DNA from: DASPKO01 sp035628055
GTDB taxonomy: Bacteria > Planctomycetota > Phycisphaerae > Phycisphaerales > UBA1924
Reading direction: 5' to 3'
DNA: 14,974 nt
NCBI GenBank assembly: GCA_035628055.1
Contig: DASPKO010000043.1
Coordinates: 1 to 14,974 of the forward strand
Numbering within the stretch: position 1 is the first letter of the stretch; each line of letters begins with the position of its first letter. The notes under the pieces were generated by a model that worked only from the letters and a program-made list of their open reading frames with translations, was not told where the DNA came from and searched no databases. This document shows, one piece after another, positions 1-6,358 of this stretch. A program made the position numbers and the translations under genes.

Positions 1-1035
1 CGGGCCCTCGCTGGGGCGCACGGTGCGATAGCGCGGCTTGCGCGCGGGGGCGGGGTTGGACCAGTCGAAGGCCACCGCCCCGGGCACCGGCCGGAACAGG
101 TCCGCCATCGCGAGCACCTCCCCCGTCGCGGGGTCCACCAGGACGCAGCGGCCCCCGGCGGCGTCGGCGTCCTCCATGCCGCGGGTCAGCTCCTCGACGA
201 CGATCCGCTGCAGCTCGAGGTCCAGGGCGAGCCGGGCGTCGTGCCCGCGCTGCGGCGCGGTGTACCCGCCCGCCTCGACCCACATGGGCCGGCTGCGGGC
301 GTCGCGGATATAGCGGAGTCGCCCGTTCTGCGGCCTCATGACCGCGTCGAAGAGCCGCTCGGCGCCGGCGAGCCCGTCGTGGTCGATCCCGACCAGCCCC
401 AGAAGCGACCCGGTCAGGGCCGGCTCGACCTGCTCGCGCACGCCGCGCAGCTCGAGGTAGACGCCCGGGATGCCCAGCCCGCGGACGAGGTCCACGCGCC
501 AATCCTCGAGCACGCCCCCCACCGAGACGTACCGGATGAGCGACCCGGGAGCGTCGGGTGCGGCCGCCCCGGTCCCCCCGGGGTCATCGCCTCTCATGCC
601 CACGAGGGCGCCCAGCGTGCCCGGCGTCGGCCGGCGCGGAGCGGACTCCATGGCCGCGAGGCGTGCCTGGTTGGTGGCCAGGCGCGGGACGATCCGCCTG
701 GCGACCTCGTCGAGGGGGATTCCGCTGGCCTGGGCCAGCCGGGCCAATGCCTCGTCGGGCGGGCACGGGAAGCGCGACGGGTCGACGAAGACGCGGTGGC
801 CGAAGCGGCTGGCGCCCAGGAGCCGGCCGCGCCGGTCGACGAGGTCGCCGCGCACGCCCGGCTCGGTCACCACCGTGGCGCGCTCGTCCATGTGCAGGGC
901 CAGGGCCGCGCTGGGCCGGGTTTGGAGCTGCACCACGCGCAGAAACATGGTTCCCAGGAGGACGGTGAGCACCGCGGCGGCGACCAGGGCCACGAGGTTG
1001 GCGCGAGCACCGGCGGAGGGGCTCTGTCCGCTCAC
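1..1035 (-). CDS. ftsI: FtsI/PBP3 peptidoglycan transpeptidase (division class B PBP), 3' part cut off by window edge
   Basis: The first 345 residues of a class B penicillin-binding protein, which cross-links septal peptidoglycan in the periplasm. Seen: a membrane anchor at about residues 13-33; RGDLVDRRGRLLG at 62-74, the start of the PBP dimerisation (pedestal) domain; GLAGAERLFDAVM at 221-233; LALDLELQRIVVEEL at 269-283, opening the transpeptidase domain; and VDPATGEVLAMA at 300-311. The SxxK active site is not reached; in this family it follows shortly after a segment like the last residues seen, so the nucleophile is probably just past base 1. That would make the N-terminal half somewhat longer than in E. 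coli, partly through a Gly/Ala/Pro-rich insert near 148-165. The GTG start is set by GGAGG six bases upstream (1042-1046) and by the 4-base overlap with the upstream ftsL stop, which implies translational coupling. Family assignment is firm; the choice of FtsI over another class B PBP rests on the rsmH-ftsL context. Confidence 0.93.
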   Translation of the reverse strand, partial: MSGQSPSAGARANLVALVAAAVLTVLLGTMFLRVVQLQTRPSAALALHMDERATVVTEPGVRGDLVDRRGRLLGASRFGHRVFVDPSRFPCPPDEALARLAQASGIPLDEVARRIVPRLATNQARLAAMESAPRRPTPGTLGALVGMRGDDPGGTGAAAPDAPGSLIRYVSVGGVLEDWRVDLVRGLGIPGVYLELRGVREQVEPALTGSLLGLVGIDHDGLAGAERLFDAVMRPQNGRLRYIRDARSRPMWVEAGGYTAPQRGHDARLALDLELQRIVVEELTRGMEDADAAGGRCVLVDPATGEVLAMADLFRPVPGAVAFDWSNPAPARKPRYRTVRPSEGP

Positions 1036-1355
1036 CGCTCCCCTCCGGGGGCGCCGTGGGCCTCGTCGGCGCGCGTGAGCCGCGCCGGCTCCGGCGCGGT
1101 CGAGCCGGGAACCACCGGGACGGGAGGAAGCGGGCTGAGCCCGGCGCGGCGCGCCGCGAGGCGCTCCACGTTGGCGGGAGTGACGCGGCGGGCGATCTCG
1201 ATCCGCAGCCGCCACAGGGTGCGGTCGTGCTCGGCGACGCGCTTCTGCACCTGGGCGAGCTCGTGGACCGCCTGGAGCCTGAGCTGCCGCGTGGTCAGCA
1301 GGACGCAGGCCACCACGCCGATGCTCAGAATGGAGGCCGCTAGCCTGAGGAGCAC
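1032..1355 (-). CDS. ftsL: FtsL-like bitopic division protein, GTG start
   Basis: A 107-residue protein with a short cytoplasmic end, one transmembrane helix (about residues 4-22) and a charged helical stretch at about 23-58 that looks like the coiled coil by which FtsL pairs with its divisome partner FtsB. FtsL sequences are barely conserved, so the call rests on size, topology and position directly before ftsI. The frame stays open upstream to an ATG at 1433, but that start would overlap the LysM gene by 56 bases and put 26 hydrophilic residues first. The GTG at 1355 has AGGTGA four bases upstream (1360-1365) and is preferred. A Pro-rich, then charged tail (about residues 74-107) follows the coiled coil and is longer than usual. 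The stop overlaps the ftsI start (GTGA). Confidence 0.75.
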   Translation of the reverse strand: MLLRLAASILSIGVVACVLLTTRQLRLQAVHELAQVQKRVAEHDRTLWRLRIEIARRVTPANVERLAARRAGLSPLPPVPVVPGSTAPEPARLTRADEAHGAPGGER

Positions 1356-1359
1356 GGTG

Positions 1360-1365
1360 TCACCT
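1360..1365 (-). promoter_or_regulatory. Ribosome binding site that fixes the ftsL GTG start
   Basis: AGGTGA on the minus strand, four bases before GTG at 1355 and 12 bases after the LysM stop. It favours the short FtsL reading over the upstream ATG at 1433. Confidence 0.6.
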
Positions 1366-1377
1366 GGCGAAGGCCGC

Positions 1378-2400
1378 TCACTTGGCGGGGAGTTTGAGGC
1401 GCATTCCCACGCGGATGTCTCCGCTCGCCCCAAGGCCGTTGAGGGCGGCGATCTCGCGCCAGCGCTCGCGGTCGCCCAGGTGGGCGTGCGCGATCTTGCT
1501 GAGCGTGTCGCCCTTCACGACGGTGTGCGTCCGGGCCGGGGGGGGGGCCGGGGCGGTGGCGGGGCCGCGGGCCGGCGCCGGCTTGGACGCGCCAGGCTTC
1601 GTGGCACCCGGCTTGTCGCCCGAACCTGGCTGAGGCGGTGCCAGGGGCGTGGCGCCGGGAACGGGACCGGCGGCGGCGGGCCCGGCGCGCGCCGCGCTCC
1701 GGGCGGGGATGAGAAGCGAGACGCCCAGCCGGACCGAGCCGTCGGGACCGATGCGTCCGGGATTCGCGTCGCGCAGGCTGGTCCAGAGCGAGGCGTCGCC
1801 GTAGTACCGCTTGGCGATCTTCATGACCGTGTCGCCGCGCACGACCTCGTGCCGGCCGGCGGGTGCGGGCTTGGCCTGCTCGCGGGGCTCCGGGGACGGG
1901 GCGATGGTGATCGGCTCGGCCGGAACGGGGCGCACCCCGCTGGCGCCGGCCGGGGGTGCCGGGGACTGGCGCAGGGGCTGGGCCGGCTCGGCGAGGGGCT
2001 CGGCCAGGCGCACCGCGGCGGGCATCCCCTCGAGCCCGGCAGGGAGGCGCAGGCCCGAAGCGGGCGGGCGGGCTCCCACCAGGTCGATCCCATGATCGAG
2101 AGTCGGGGGTTCCGCCGGCGCGGAGGCGGCCATGTCGATAATCGTCGGGCGCGGCGCCGGGGCGCTCTCGGTCAGCGGCGGGCTTTCCGGGAGGGTGGAG
2201 GCCGCCAGCGTGGTGTCGGGCAGGGGCACCTCGAGCCCGCGCGGGCCGGCGGGAACGCCGAGCCCCTCGGGGTCGTTGATGGCGACCTCCTCCGCGGGCG
2301 CGCCGAGGCTGGCCTTGGAGAAGTGATCGGAGATGAGCACCCCGACCACGAGGACGAGAGAGAACCCCACGATCAGCGCCAGCTTGTGCTCACGAGTCAC
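1378..2400 (-). CDS. Membrane-anchored protein with two LysM domains, in the division cluster
   Basis: A 340-residue protein: cytoplasmic MTREHK, a transmembrane helix at about residues 6-23, a long Pro/Ala/Glu-rich linker (about 40-182), LysM 1 at about 184-232 (HEVVRGDTVMKIAKRYYGD), a second Pro/Ala/Lys/Gly linker (about 235-290), and LysM 2 at about 291-338 (HTVVKGDTLSKIAHAHLGD) ending the protein. LysM domains bind N-acetylglucosamine-containing glycans, so the inferred role is tethering a periplasmic factor or the inner membrane to peptidoglycan. No catalytic domain is visible. The start has AGGGA about ten bases upstream. It follows rsmH after a 94-base gap with no clear terminator or promoter and is followed 22 bases later by ftsL, so it is probably co-transcribed with division genes. 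A run of ten C on the coding strand lies in the second linker. It could be a division-linked envelope spacer protein; exact function unknown. Confidence 0.85.
   Translation of the reverse strand: MTREHKLALIVGFSLVLVVGVLISDHFSKASLGAPAEEVAINDPEGLGVPAGPRGLEVPLPDTTLAASTLPESPPLTESAPAPRPTIIDMAASAPAEPPTLDHGIDLVGARPPASGLRLPAGLEGMPAAVRLAEPLAEPAQPLRQSPAPPAGASGVRPVPAEPITIAPSPEPREQAKPAPAGRHEVVRGDTVMKIAKRYYGDASLWTSLRDANPGRIGPDGSVRLGVSLLIPARSAARAGPAAAGPVPGATPLAPPQPGSGDKPGATKPGASKPAPARGPATAPAPPPARTHTVVKGDTLSKIAHAHLGDRERWREIAALNGLGASGDIRVGMRLKLPAK
1538..1547 (-). repeat. Ten-base homopolymer (G10 on +, C10 in the LysM gene)
   Basis: An uninterrupted run of ten G on the plus strand, read as C10 in the LysM gene and encoding part of the Pro/Ala linker before LysM 2. 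A one-base slip would change the frame and remove the second LysM domain. Confidence 0.9.
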
Positions 2401-2494
2401 GGTGGTCGCTTCCCTGCGCTTGGGGCGCGGCCCGGCGAGGCGCCGCTCCGGTTACCTTCCCGCGTGCCGGTCCGTGGCGCGCGGCGTTCCGAGT

Positions 2495-3463
2495 TCACCC
2501 GGCCCGCGCTCGCGGGCTCGGGACCAGCCGTAGGGCACGCAGCTTCGCCGACCGGGACCGCGGGTTCTCAAGACGCTCCGCGTCCGAGGCGGTGACCGGC
2601 CTGCGGGTCAGTGGCTCCGCGGAGCCGGCCTCGACCAGACGGGCGAAGGCCTGCTTGACGGGTCGGTCCTCGAGGGAGTGGAAGGAGATGATCGCCACGC
2701 GTGCTCCCGGCGCCAACCACGAGGGCGCGGCTTCGGGGTCTCCGGAGGTCCGGGCCGCTCGCTCGAGGCTGTCGAGCAGGGCCCGCAGGTGCCCCAGCTC
2801 GTCGTTGACGGCGAGGCGCAGGGCCTGGAACGTCCGGGTTGCGTGATCGATCCCCGCCGGCGCACCTCCCGAGTACTTCCCGACCACCGAGCGGACCAGC
2901 GCCGCCAACCGTGCCGTGGTCTGTATCGGCCCGGCGCGGCGCTCGCGGACGATTTTTTCGGCCACCGCGCGGGCGTGCCGCTCCTCTCCCAGCTCGCGGA
3001 TGATCTGGGCCAGCTCGCTCGCGGGGGCTGTGTTGACGAGGTCCGCGGCGGTGAGCGGCCCGGAGGGGTCGAGGCGCATGTCGAGCGGGCCGTCGCGCTG
3101 GAACGAGAGCCCGCGCTCGGCGGACTCGACCTGGTTGGAGGAGAAGCCGAGGTCCGCCAGGACGACGTCGGCGCGCAGGCCCTGCTCGACGAGCCGGCGC
3201 GGGGCCTCGGCGAAGCTCCCGCGCAGGACCACCACGCGCGGGGGCTCCGCCGTGCCCAGCACGCGCGCTCGCGCCTGCTCGAGGTTTCCCGGGTCCAGAT
3301 CGCACAGCACCAGCGTGCCGGAGGGCCCGAGGCGGCGGGCCAGCTCCGCGGCGTGTCCCCCGAGGCCGGCCGTGCAATCGAGCGCCGTCTCCCCGGGTCG
3401 CGGGGCCAGCAGGTCGAGCGTCTCGGCGCGGAGGACGGGCAGGTGCCGCGGCGGGTCGGTCAT
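2495..3463 (-). CDS. rsmH: 16S rRNA (cytosine1402-N4)-methyltransferase RsmH (MraW)
   Basis: A 322-residue SAM-dependent methyltransferase that N4-methylates C1402 in the decoding centre of 16S rRNA; normal length for the family. Signature blocks in order: HLPVL (7-11), SAM-binding DCTAGLGGH (29-37), catalytic DLGFSSNQ (104-111), GPLDMRLD (125-132), DHATRTFQALRLAVNDEL (206-223), FHSLEDRPVK (261-270) and NPRSRSAKLRALR (300-312). The ATG at 3463 is chosen because the family begins just before HLPVL; the frame stays open to 3520, but that would run into the divergent sppA start. There is no Shine-Dalgarno sequence upstream; instead TACGCT ends 8 bases before the ATG, so the mRNA may be leaderless. 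It heads the division block, in the place where mraZ-rsmH usually stands, but mraZ is absent on this side. Identification is secure. Confidence 0.97.
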   Translation of the reverse strand: MTDPPRHLPVLRAETLDLLAPRPGETALDCTAGLGGHAAELARRLGPSGTLVLCDLDPGNLEQARARVLGTAEPPRVVVLRGSFAEAPRRLVEQGLRADVVLADLGFSSNQVESAERGLSFQRDGPLDMRLDPSGPLTAADLVNTAPASELAQIIRELGEERHARAVAEKIVRERRAGPIQTTARLAALVRSVVGKYSGGAPAGIDHATRTFQALRLAVNDELGHLRALLDSLERAARTSGDPEAAPSWLAPGARVAIISFHSLEDRPVKQAFARLVEAGSAEPLTRRPVTASDAERLENPRSRSAKLRALRLVPSPRARAG

Positions 3464-3471
3464 CGCGTGGG

Positions 3472-3477
3472 AGCGTA
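3472..3477 (-). promoter_or_regulatory. Putative -10 box (TACGCT) of a leaderless rsmH promoter
   Basis: TANNNT on the minus strand, separated from the rsmH ATG by exactly 8 bases. No purine-rich RBS occurs between, so transcription would begin at or next to the start codon. No convincing -35 is visible. It mirrors the box of sppA in the same 56-base gap. Confidence 0.45.
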
Positions 3478-3505
3478 CCCGCCGGGGGGGCGGCGGCTCG
3501 CCCGC

Positions 3506-3511
3506 TAGACT
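3506..3511 (+). promoter_or_regulatory. Putative -10 box (TAGACT) of a leaderless sppA promoter
   Basis: TAGACT on the plus strand, 8 bases before the sppA ATG, with no RBS in the CGGCCTCA spacer. Four of six bases match TATAAT. No -35 match is visible upstream, where the sequence is G-rich. Confidence 0.45.
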
Positions 3512-3519
3512 CGGCCTCA

Positions 3520-4536
3520 ATGTCGCGCGCGCTTCGTCCAGCCGGGCTCTCTCCCCTGCTCGCGCTCCTCGCGGTCGCGCTGGGCTCGTGCGCCCCGCTG
3601 AGCATCACGTTCCGCCTGGGCCCGCAGCATGCGCCTCTCCGCCCCACCGAGGTCATGCGCTCGGAGCGCGGAGACGGGCCGGCCAAGGTCGCGCTCATCG
3701 ACGTCCGCGGTCTCATCGCCGACGCCCCGCGCAGCGGGTTCCCGGTTGGTCCCGCGGGCAACCCCGTGGACGAGTTCCTGGCGAGGCTGCACGCCGCCGA
3801 GAAGGATGACAAGGTCCGGGCCGTGGTGGTGCGCATCAACTCGCCGGGCGGCACGGTGACGGCCTCGGACACGCTCCACCAGGAGCTCAGGGCCTTCCGC
3901 GAGCGCGCCGGGAAGCCGGTGGTTGCCTCGCTCGGGGATGTCGCCGCCAGCGGCGGGTACTACCTCGCCCTGGCGGCGGACGAGATCGTGGCCCAGCCGA
4001 CGAGCATCACCGGCTCGATCGGGGTGATCATCCCGACCGTGAACGTCGCGGAGGGACTCCGGCGGATCGGCGTGGTGGCGCGCTCGGTCAAGAGCGGGCC
4101 CAACAAGGACCTGGGCAACCCGCTCGAGCCGATGCGCGAGCACCAGTACGACGTCCTGCAGGCCCTCGTCGACGAGTTCTACGCGCGCTTTCGCGACATC
4201 GTGCGCGCCCGCCGCGGGCCGCGGGGGCTCGACCCGGCGCGATTGGACGACCTGACCGACGGCCGCGTCGTCACCGGGGCCGAGGCCGTCCGCTCCGGGC
4301 TGGCCGATCGGGAGGGCGACTTGCGCGAGGCCTTCGAGCTGGCGCTGGAACTGGCCGGGGCGCGGGGCGGGCGCCTGATCAAGTACACGCCGCGGCATGA
4401 CCCCCAGCCGCGCACCGCGTACGGGCACTCCCCCGACGGCCTGCCCGCGGCCCAGCTCAACCTGGTGAACGTCGAGCTCGAGGCCGGGCTGGCCGGAGCC
4501 GCCGGCACCAACGCCTATTACCTCTGGCTGCCCTGA
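3520..4536 (+). CDS. sppA: SppA-type signal peptide peptidase (S49 family), predicted lipoprotein
   Basis: A 338-residue serine peptidase of family S49, which degrades signal peptides left in the membrane after export. The N-terminus is a signal with lipobox LGSC (Cys24), so the mature protein is probably lipid-anchored outside the cytoplasmic membrane instead of held by an uncleaved helix. The core has VVVRINSPGGTVTASD (102-117), DVAASGGYYLALAADEI (140-156) with predicted nucleophile Ser144, and TSITGSIGVI (161-170). KSGPNKDLGNP (191-201) carries predicted general base Lys196; the 52-residue Ser-Lys spacing equals that of the short single-domain SppA of Bacillus. Size fits the short form (one S49 domain), not the double-length E. 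coli protein. The tail after about residue 285 is unassigned. It is divergent from rsmH and overlaps the oppositely oriented 4518-5408 gene at the 3' end by 19 bases. No RBS is present. Confidence 0.9.
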   Translation: MSRALRPAGLSPLLALLAVALGSCAPLSITFRLGPQHAPLRPTEVMRSERGDGPAKVALIDVRGLIADAPRSGFPVGPAGNPVDEFLARLHAAEKDDKVRAVVVRINSPGGTVTASDTLHQELRAFRERAGKPVVASLGDVAASGGYYLALAADEIVAQPTSITGSIGVIIPTVNVAEGLRRIGVVARSVKSGPNKDLGNPLEPMREHQYDVLQALVDEFYARFRDIVRARRGPRGLDPARLDDLTDGRVVTGAEAVRSGLADREGDLREAFELALELAGARGGRLIKYTPRHDPQPRTAYGHSPDGLPAAQLNLVNVELEAGLAGAAGTNAYYLWLP

Positions 4537-5408
4537 GGCGGCGCGGCGTCGCCGCCCGCGCGCCGTCCCGGCGCCAGGGCCATGCCCAGGCCCGCGAGCA
4601 GTCCGAGCACGCTGAAGCCCGCGGCCGGCAGCGTCCAGCCGAGGGCCGAGACGGCGTCACCCTGGAACTTGTACTTGGGCACGTTCAGCGTCGGCATGGC
4701 GAACAGGGCCGCCTGGTACTCCCAGGTCCGCTCCCGCAGCGGCTCGAGCCGGGCCAGCTCGAGGACGTGGGGCGCGGCGCCCGGCTCCGCGGCCTGGCGG
4801 GCCAGCGACTTCTCGCCCCGCTCGGTGCGCGGCCAGCGGAAGAGCCGGCGCGTGATCGCCCCGCCCGGCTCGAGCTCGATGATCTCGAAGCGCCACTCGG
4901 CGCGGCGGACGCTCCCCCACGTCTCCGGGTCGAACCCCTCGGGAGTCAGACGGTTGACGATCACCAGGCGCTCGCCGGGCGCGGAAGGCCCGGCCGCGGT
5001 GCCCGGGCTATCGCCCGCCATGGGCTGCGGGGCCCGCGGCCGCAGCCGCAGCACCGCGAGCCATTCCTTGTAGAGGCCCAGGTCGGCGAGGTCGCGGACC
5101 GGGGGTTCCTTGGCCCGGATGAGCTCCGCGCGGTCGCCATAGTGCAGGCGCAGCACGTGCCGGCCCGCCCCGTCGCGGCCGTCGGCAAGGCGGACGGTGC
5201 GCCCGGCCCAGGAGAACTCGCGGCGCACCACCGGCTCGGCGAGGAGATCGGAGAACTCGGCGCTCCGATTGAACTCCGCCGCGCGACGGGCCATCGCCCA
5301 GACGCTCAGGCCCATCACGCCGAGGCTCGCCAGGGCCAGCACCCAGCCGGCACGGCGCCAGGACCGGGCGCGGGCGCCCCGGGTCTCCGCCGGCGCCGGC
5401 GTGCTCAA
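4518..5408 (-). CDS. Unknown membrane protein with two flanking helices, last gene of the oxidase operon, TTG start
   Basis: A 296-residue protein that I do not recognise. The frame is open far upstream, but only the part after the subunit IV stop makes sense. TTG at 5408 overlaps that stop (TTGA, like the ATGA junctions elsewhere in the operon) and places a transmembrane helix at about residues 21-40. A second helix lies at about 257-279, shortly after LNVPKYKFQGD (241-251). Between them is a soluble domain of about 210 residues, probably outside the cytoplasmic membrane, with DLADLGLYKEW (108-118), VIVNRLTPEGFDPETWG (149-165), a beta-rich WRFEIIELEPGG (172-183) and an Arg-rich RRLFRWPRTERGEK (187-200). 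No haem, copper or catalytic motif is visible. Position suggests an accessory or assembly role for the caa3 oxidase; this is inference. No ATG or GTG start keeps the first helix intact. Confidence 0.72.
   Translation of the reverse strand: MSTPAPAETRGARARSWRRAGWVLALASLGVMGLSVWAMARRAAEFNRSAEFSDLLAEPVVRREFSWAGRTVRLADGRDGAGRHVLRLHYGDRAELIRAKEPPVRDLADLGLYKEWLAVLRLRPRAPQPMAGDSPGTAAGPSAPGERLVIVNRLTPEGFDPETWGSVRRAEWRFEIIELEPGGAITRRLFRWPRTERGEKSLARQAAEPGAAPHVLELARLEPLRERTWEYQAALFAMPTLNVPKYKFQGDAVSALGWTLPAAGFSVLGLLAGLGMALAPGRRAGGDAAPPQGSQR
4537..4556 (+). terminator. GC-rich hairpin directly after the sppA stop
   Basis: A perfect 7-bp stem GGCGGCG/CGCCGCC with a six-base loop begins one base after the sppA TGA. 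It has no U-tract, and it lies within the 3' coding end of the opposing gene, so it is at best a weak or bidirectional terminator between the converging transcripts. Confidence 0.35.
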
Positions 5409-6274
5409 TGTCCACCCGCGGGCGGCCTGGCGCCGGCGGGGGGCGTGTTGTGCCCGGGGGGCATCGAGCCGGTGGGCGGGGCCGTCGGCGGCGCGGGCGG
5501 CACGTCGTGCTGGTGCCCCGGTGTGCCCGGGGCGTCGGGGGAATGCGCCCCGTCCGTGGCCGGTTCGGCGGGCTTGAGCCCCGGGAGCGTCACGCCCCGG
5601 ACGGGCCGGCTCATCTCGGGCGAGCTGCGCTCCGGCCCACCGTCGCGCGCGTGCGGGCCGTGACCGGCGGTGCTCCCGTGCCCGGTGACTTCGGCCCCGC
5701 CGTGCCCGCCGGCGGCGTGGGTGTTGGCGGCCTGCGTGCGGGCCCACTCGGTGATGGGACCCTGGATGTCCTGCCCGTTGTACCACTTGATGCCGCCCGT
5801 GCCCCCCTCGACGATGTACTGGCCCTTGAAGCGGTCGATCGTCGAGCGGTTGCCGACGTCCGTCATGATGAAGCCCATGAAGAAGGCCACGGTGCCGAGC
5901 GTGAAGAGGAAGACCATCGAGTTGATGGGGTCGTCGTACTTCAGGCCCATGAAGAAGAGCACCACCAGAGCCGTCTTCACCGCCGCGATCGAGAGCGCCA
6001 CCAGCACGTTCACCCACCCGGGGATGACGATGCCGAAGGCCTGCGACATGAGCATCTCGGCCTGCGAGGCCCCCACCGTCAGCAGCGTGAAGAAGAGCAG
6101 GGCGGCGAGCACCAGCACCAGGGTCGTGCCCGGGATGATGACGTGCCCGTGGTGCCCATGCGAGTCGGCGGCCCCGGCGGGATAGATGTCGAGCACGTCG
6201 GAGGCCGCGGCGGCGCCCGAAGGCGGGGCATGCGCCCCGTGCGGGCCGGGGCCGGGATGATGAGCGCTTGCCAT
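5405..6274 (-). CDS. ctaF: Cytochrome c oxidase subunit IV (prokaryotic COX4 type) with long His/Pro-rich ends
   Basis: A 289-residue small oxidase subunit built around three transmembrane helices (about 47-68, 86-111, 118-139), the layout of bacterial subunit IV, which stabilises the haem-copper core. VALSIAAVKTALVVLFFMGLK (92-112) and the short cytoplasmic-style turn KYDDPINSM (112-120) are typical. Only about 100 residues correspond to the family; the rest is extension: a His-rich head (HHPGPGPHGAH, then SHGHHGHV at 39-45) and a tail of about 150 residues with His-Gly and Pro repeats (GGHGGAEVTGHGSTAGHGPH, 189-208). AGAGG lies six bases before the ATG (6281-6285), fixing the start. It follows coxC after 84 bases and its TGA overlaps the TTG of the next gene. 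The role of the extensions is unknown. Also named coxD in some annotations. Confidence 0.88.
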   Translation of the reverse strand: MASAHHPGPGPHGAHAPPSGAAAASDVLDIYPAGAADSHGHHGHVIIPGTTLVLVLAALLFFTLLTVGASQAEMLMSQAFGIVIPGWVNVLVALSIAAVKTALVVLFFMGLKYDDPINSMVFLFTLGTVAFFMGFIMTDVGNRSTIDRFKGQYIVEGGTGGIKWYNGQDIQGPITEWARTQAANTHAAGGHGGAEVTGHGSTAGHGPHARDGGPERSSPEMSRPVRGVTLPGLKPAEPATDGAHSPDAPGTPGHQHDVPPAPPTAPPTGSMPPGHNTPPAGARPPAGGH

Positions 6275-6320
6275 GGCGTGTCCTCTGTCTTGACTCGGGA
6301 GGGTGCGTGCCGCGAGGGAT

Positions 6321-6339
6321 CCCGGGACCGTCGCCCGGG
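6321..6339 (-). other. Inverted repeat in the coxC-subunit IV gap
   Basis: CCCGGG(7-base loop)CCCGGG, a 6-bp stem extendable through flanking GGATC/GATCC bases with a small bulge. No U-tract follows. It may be an mRNA processing or stability element; such stems arise easily at this base composition. Confidence 0.3.
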
Positions 6340-6358
6340 CCGGATCGCGGGGCCGGTC

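Noticed and set aside
241..2595. A 784-codon open frame on the plus strand over ftsI, ftsL and LysM
   Set aside because: It is an antisense shadow of genes with clear motifs; the product is low-complexity Arg/Gly/Ala-rich without any family signal. Similar open frames at 5408-7135 and 7039-9126 (+) lie opposite oxidase genes and are rejected for the same reason.
2568..3872. 434-codon minus-strand frame over rsmH and sppA
   Set aside because: It crosses the divergent gap and both unrelated genes in the wrong frame; Arg/Pro/Ala-rich shadow.
3517..4428. 303-codon minus-strand frame opposite sppA
   Set aside because: Its sense strand carries the S49 motifs with full family length; the antisense product has no recognisable feature.
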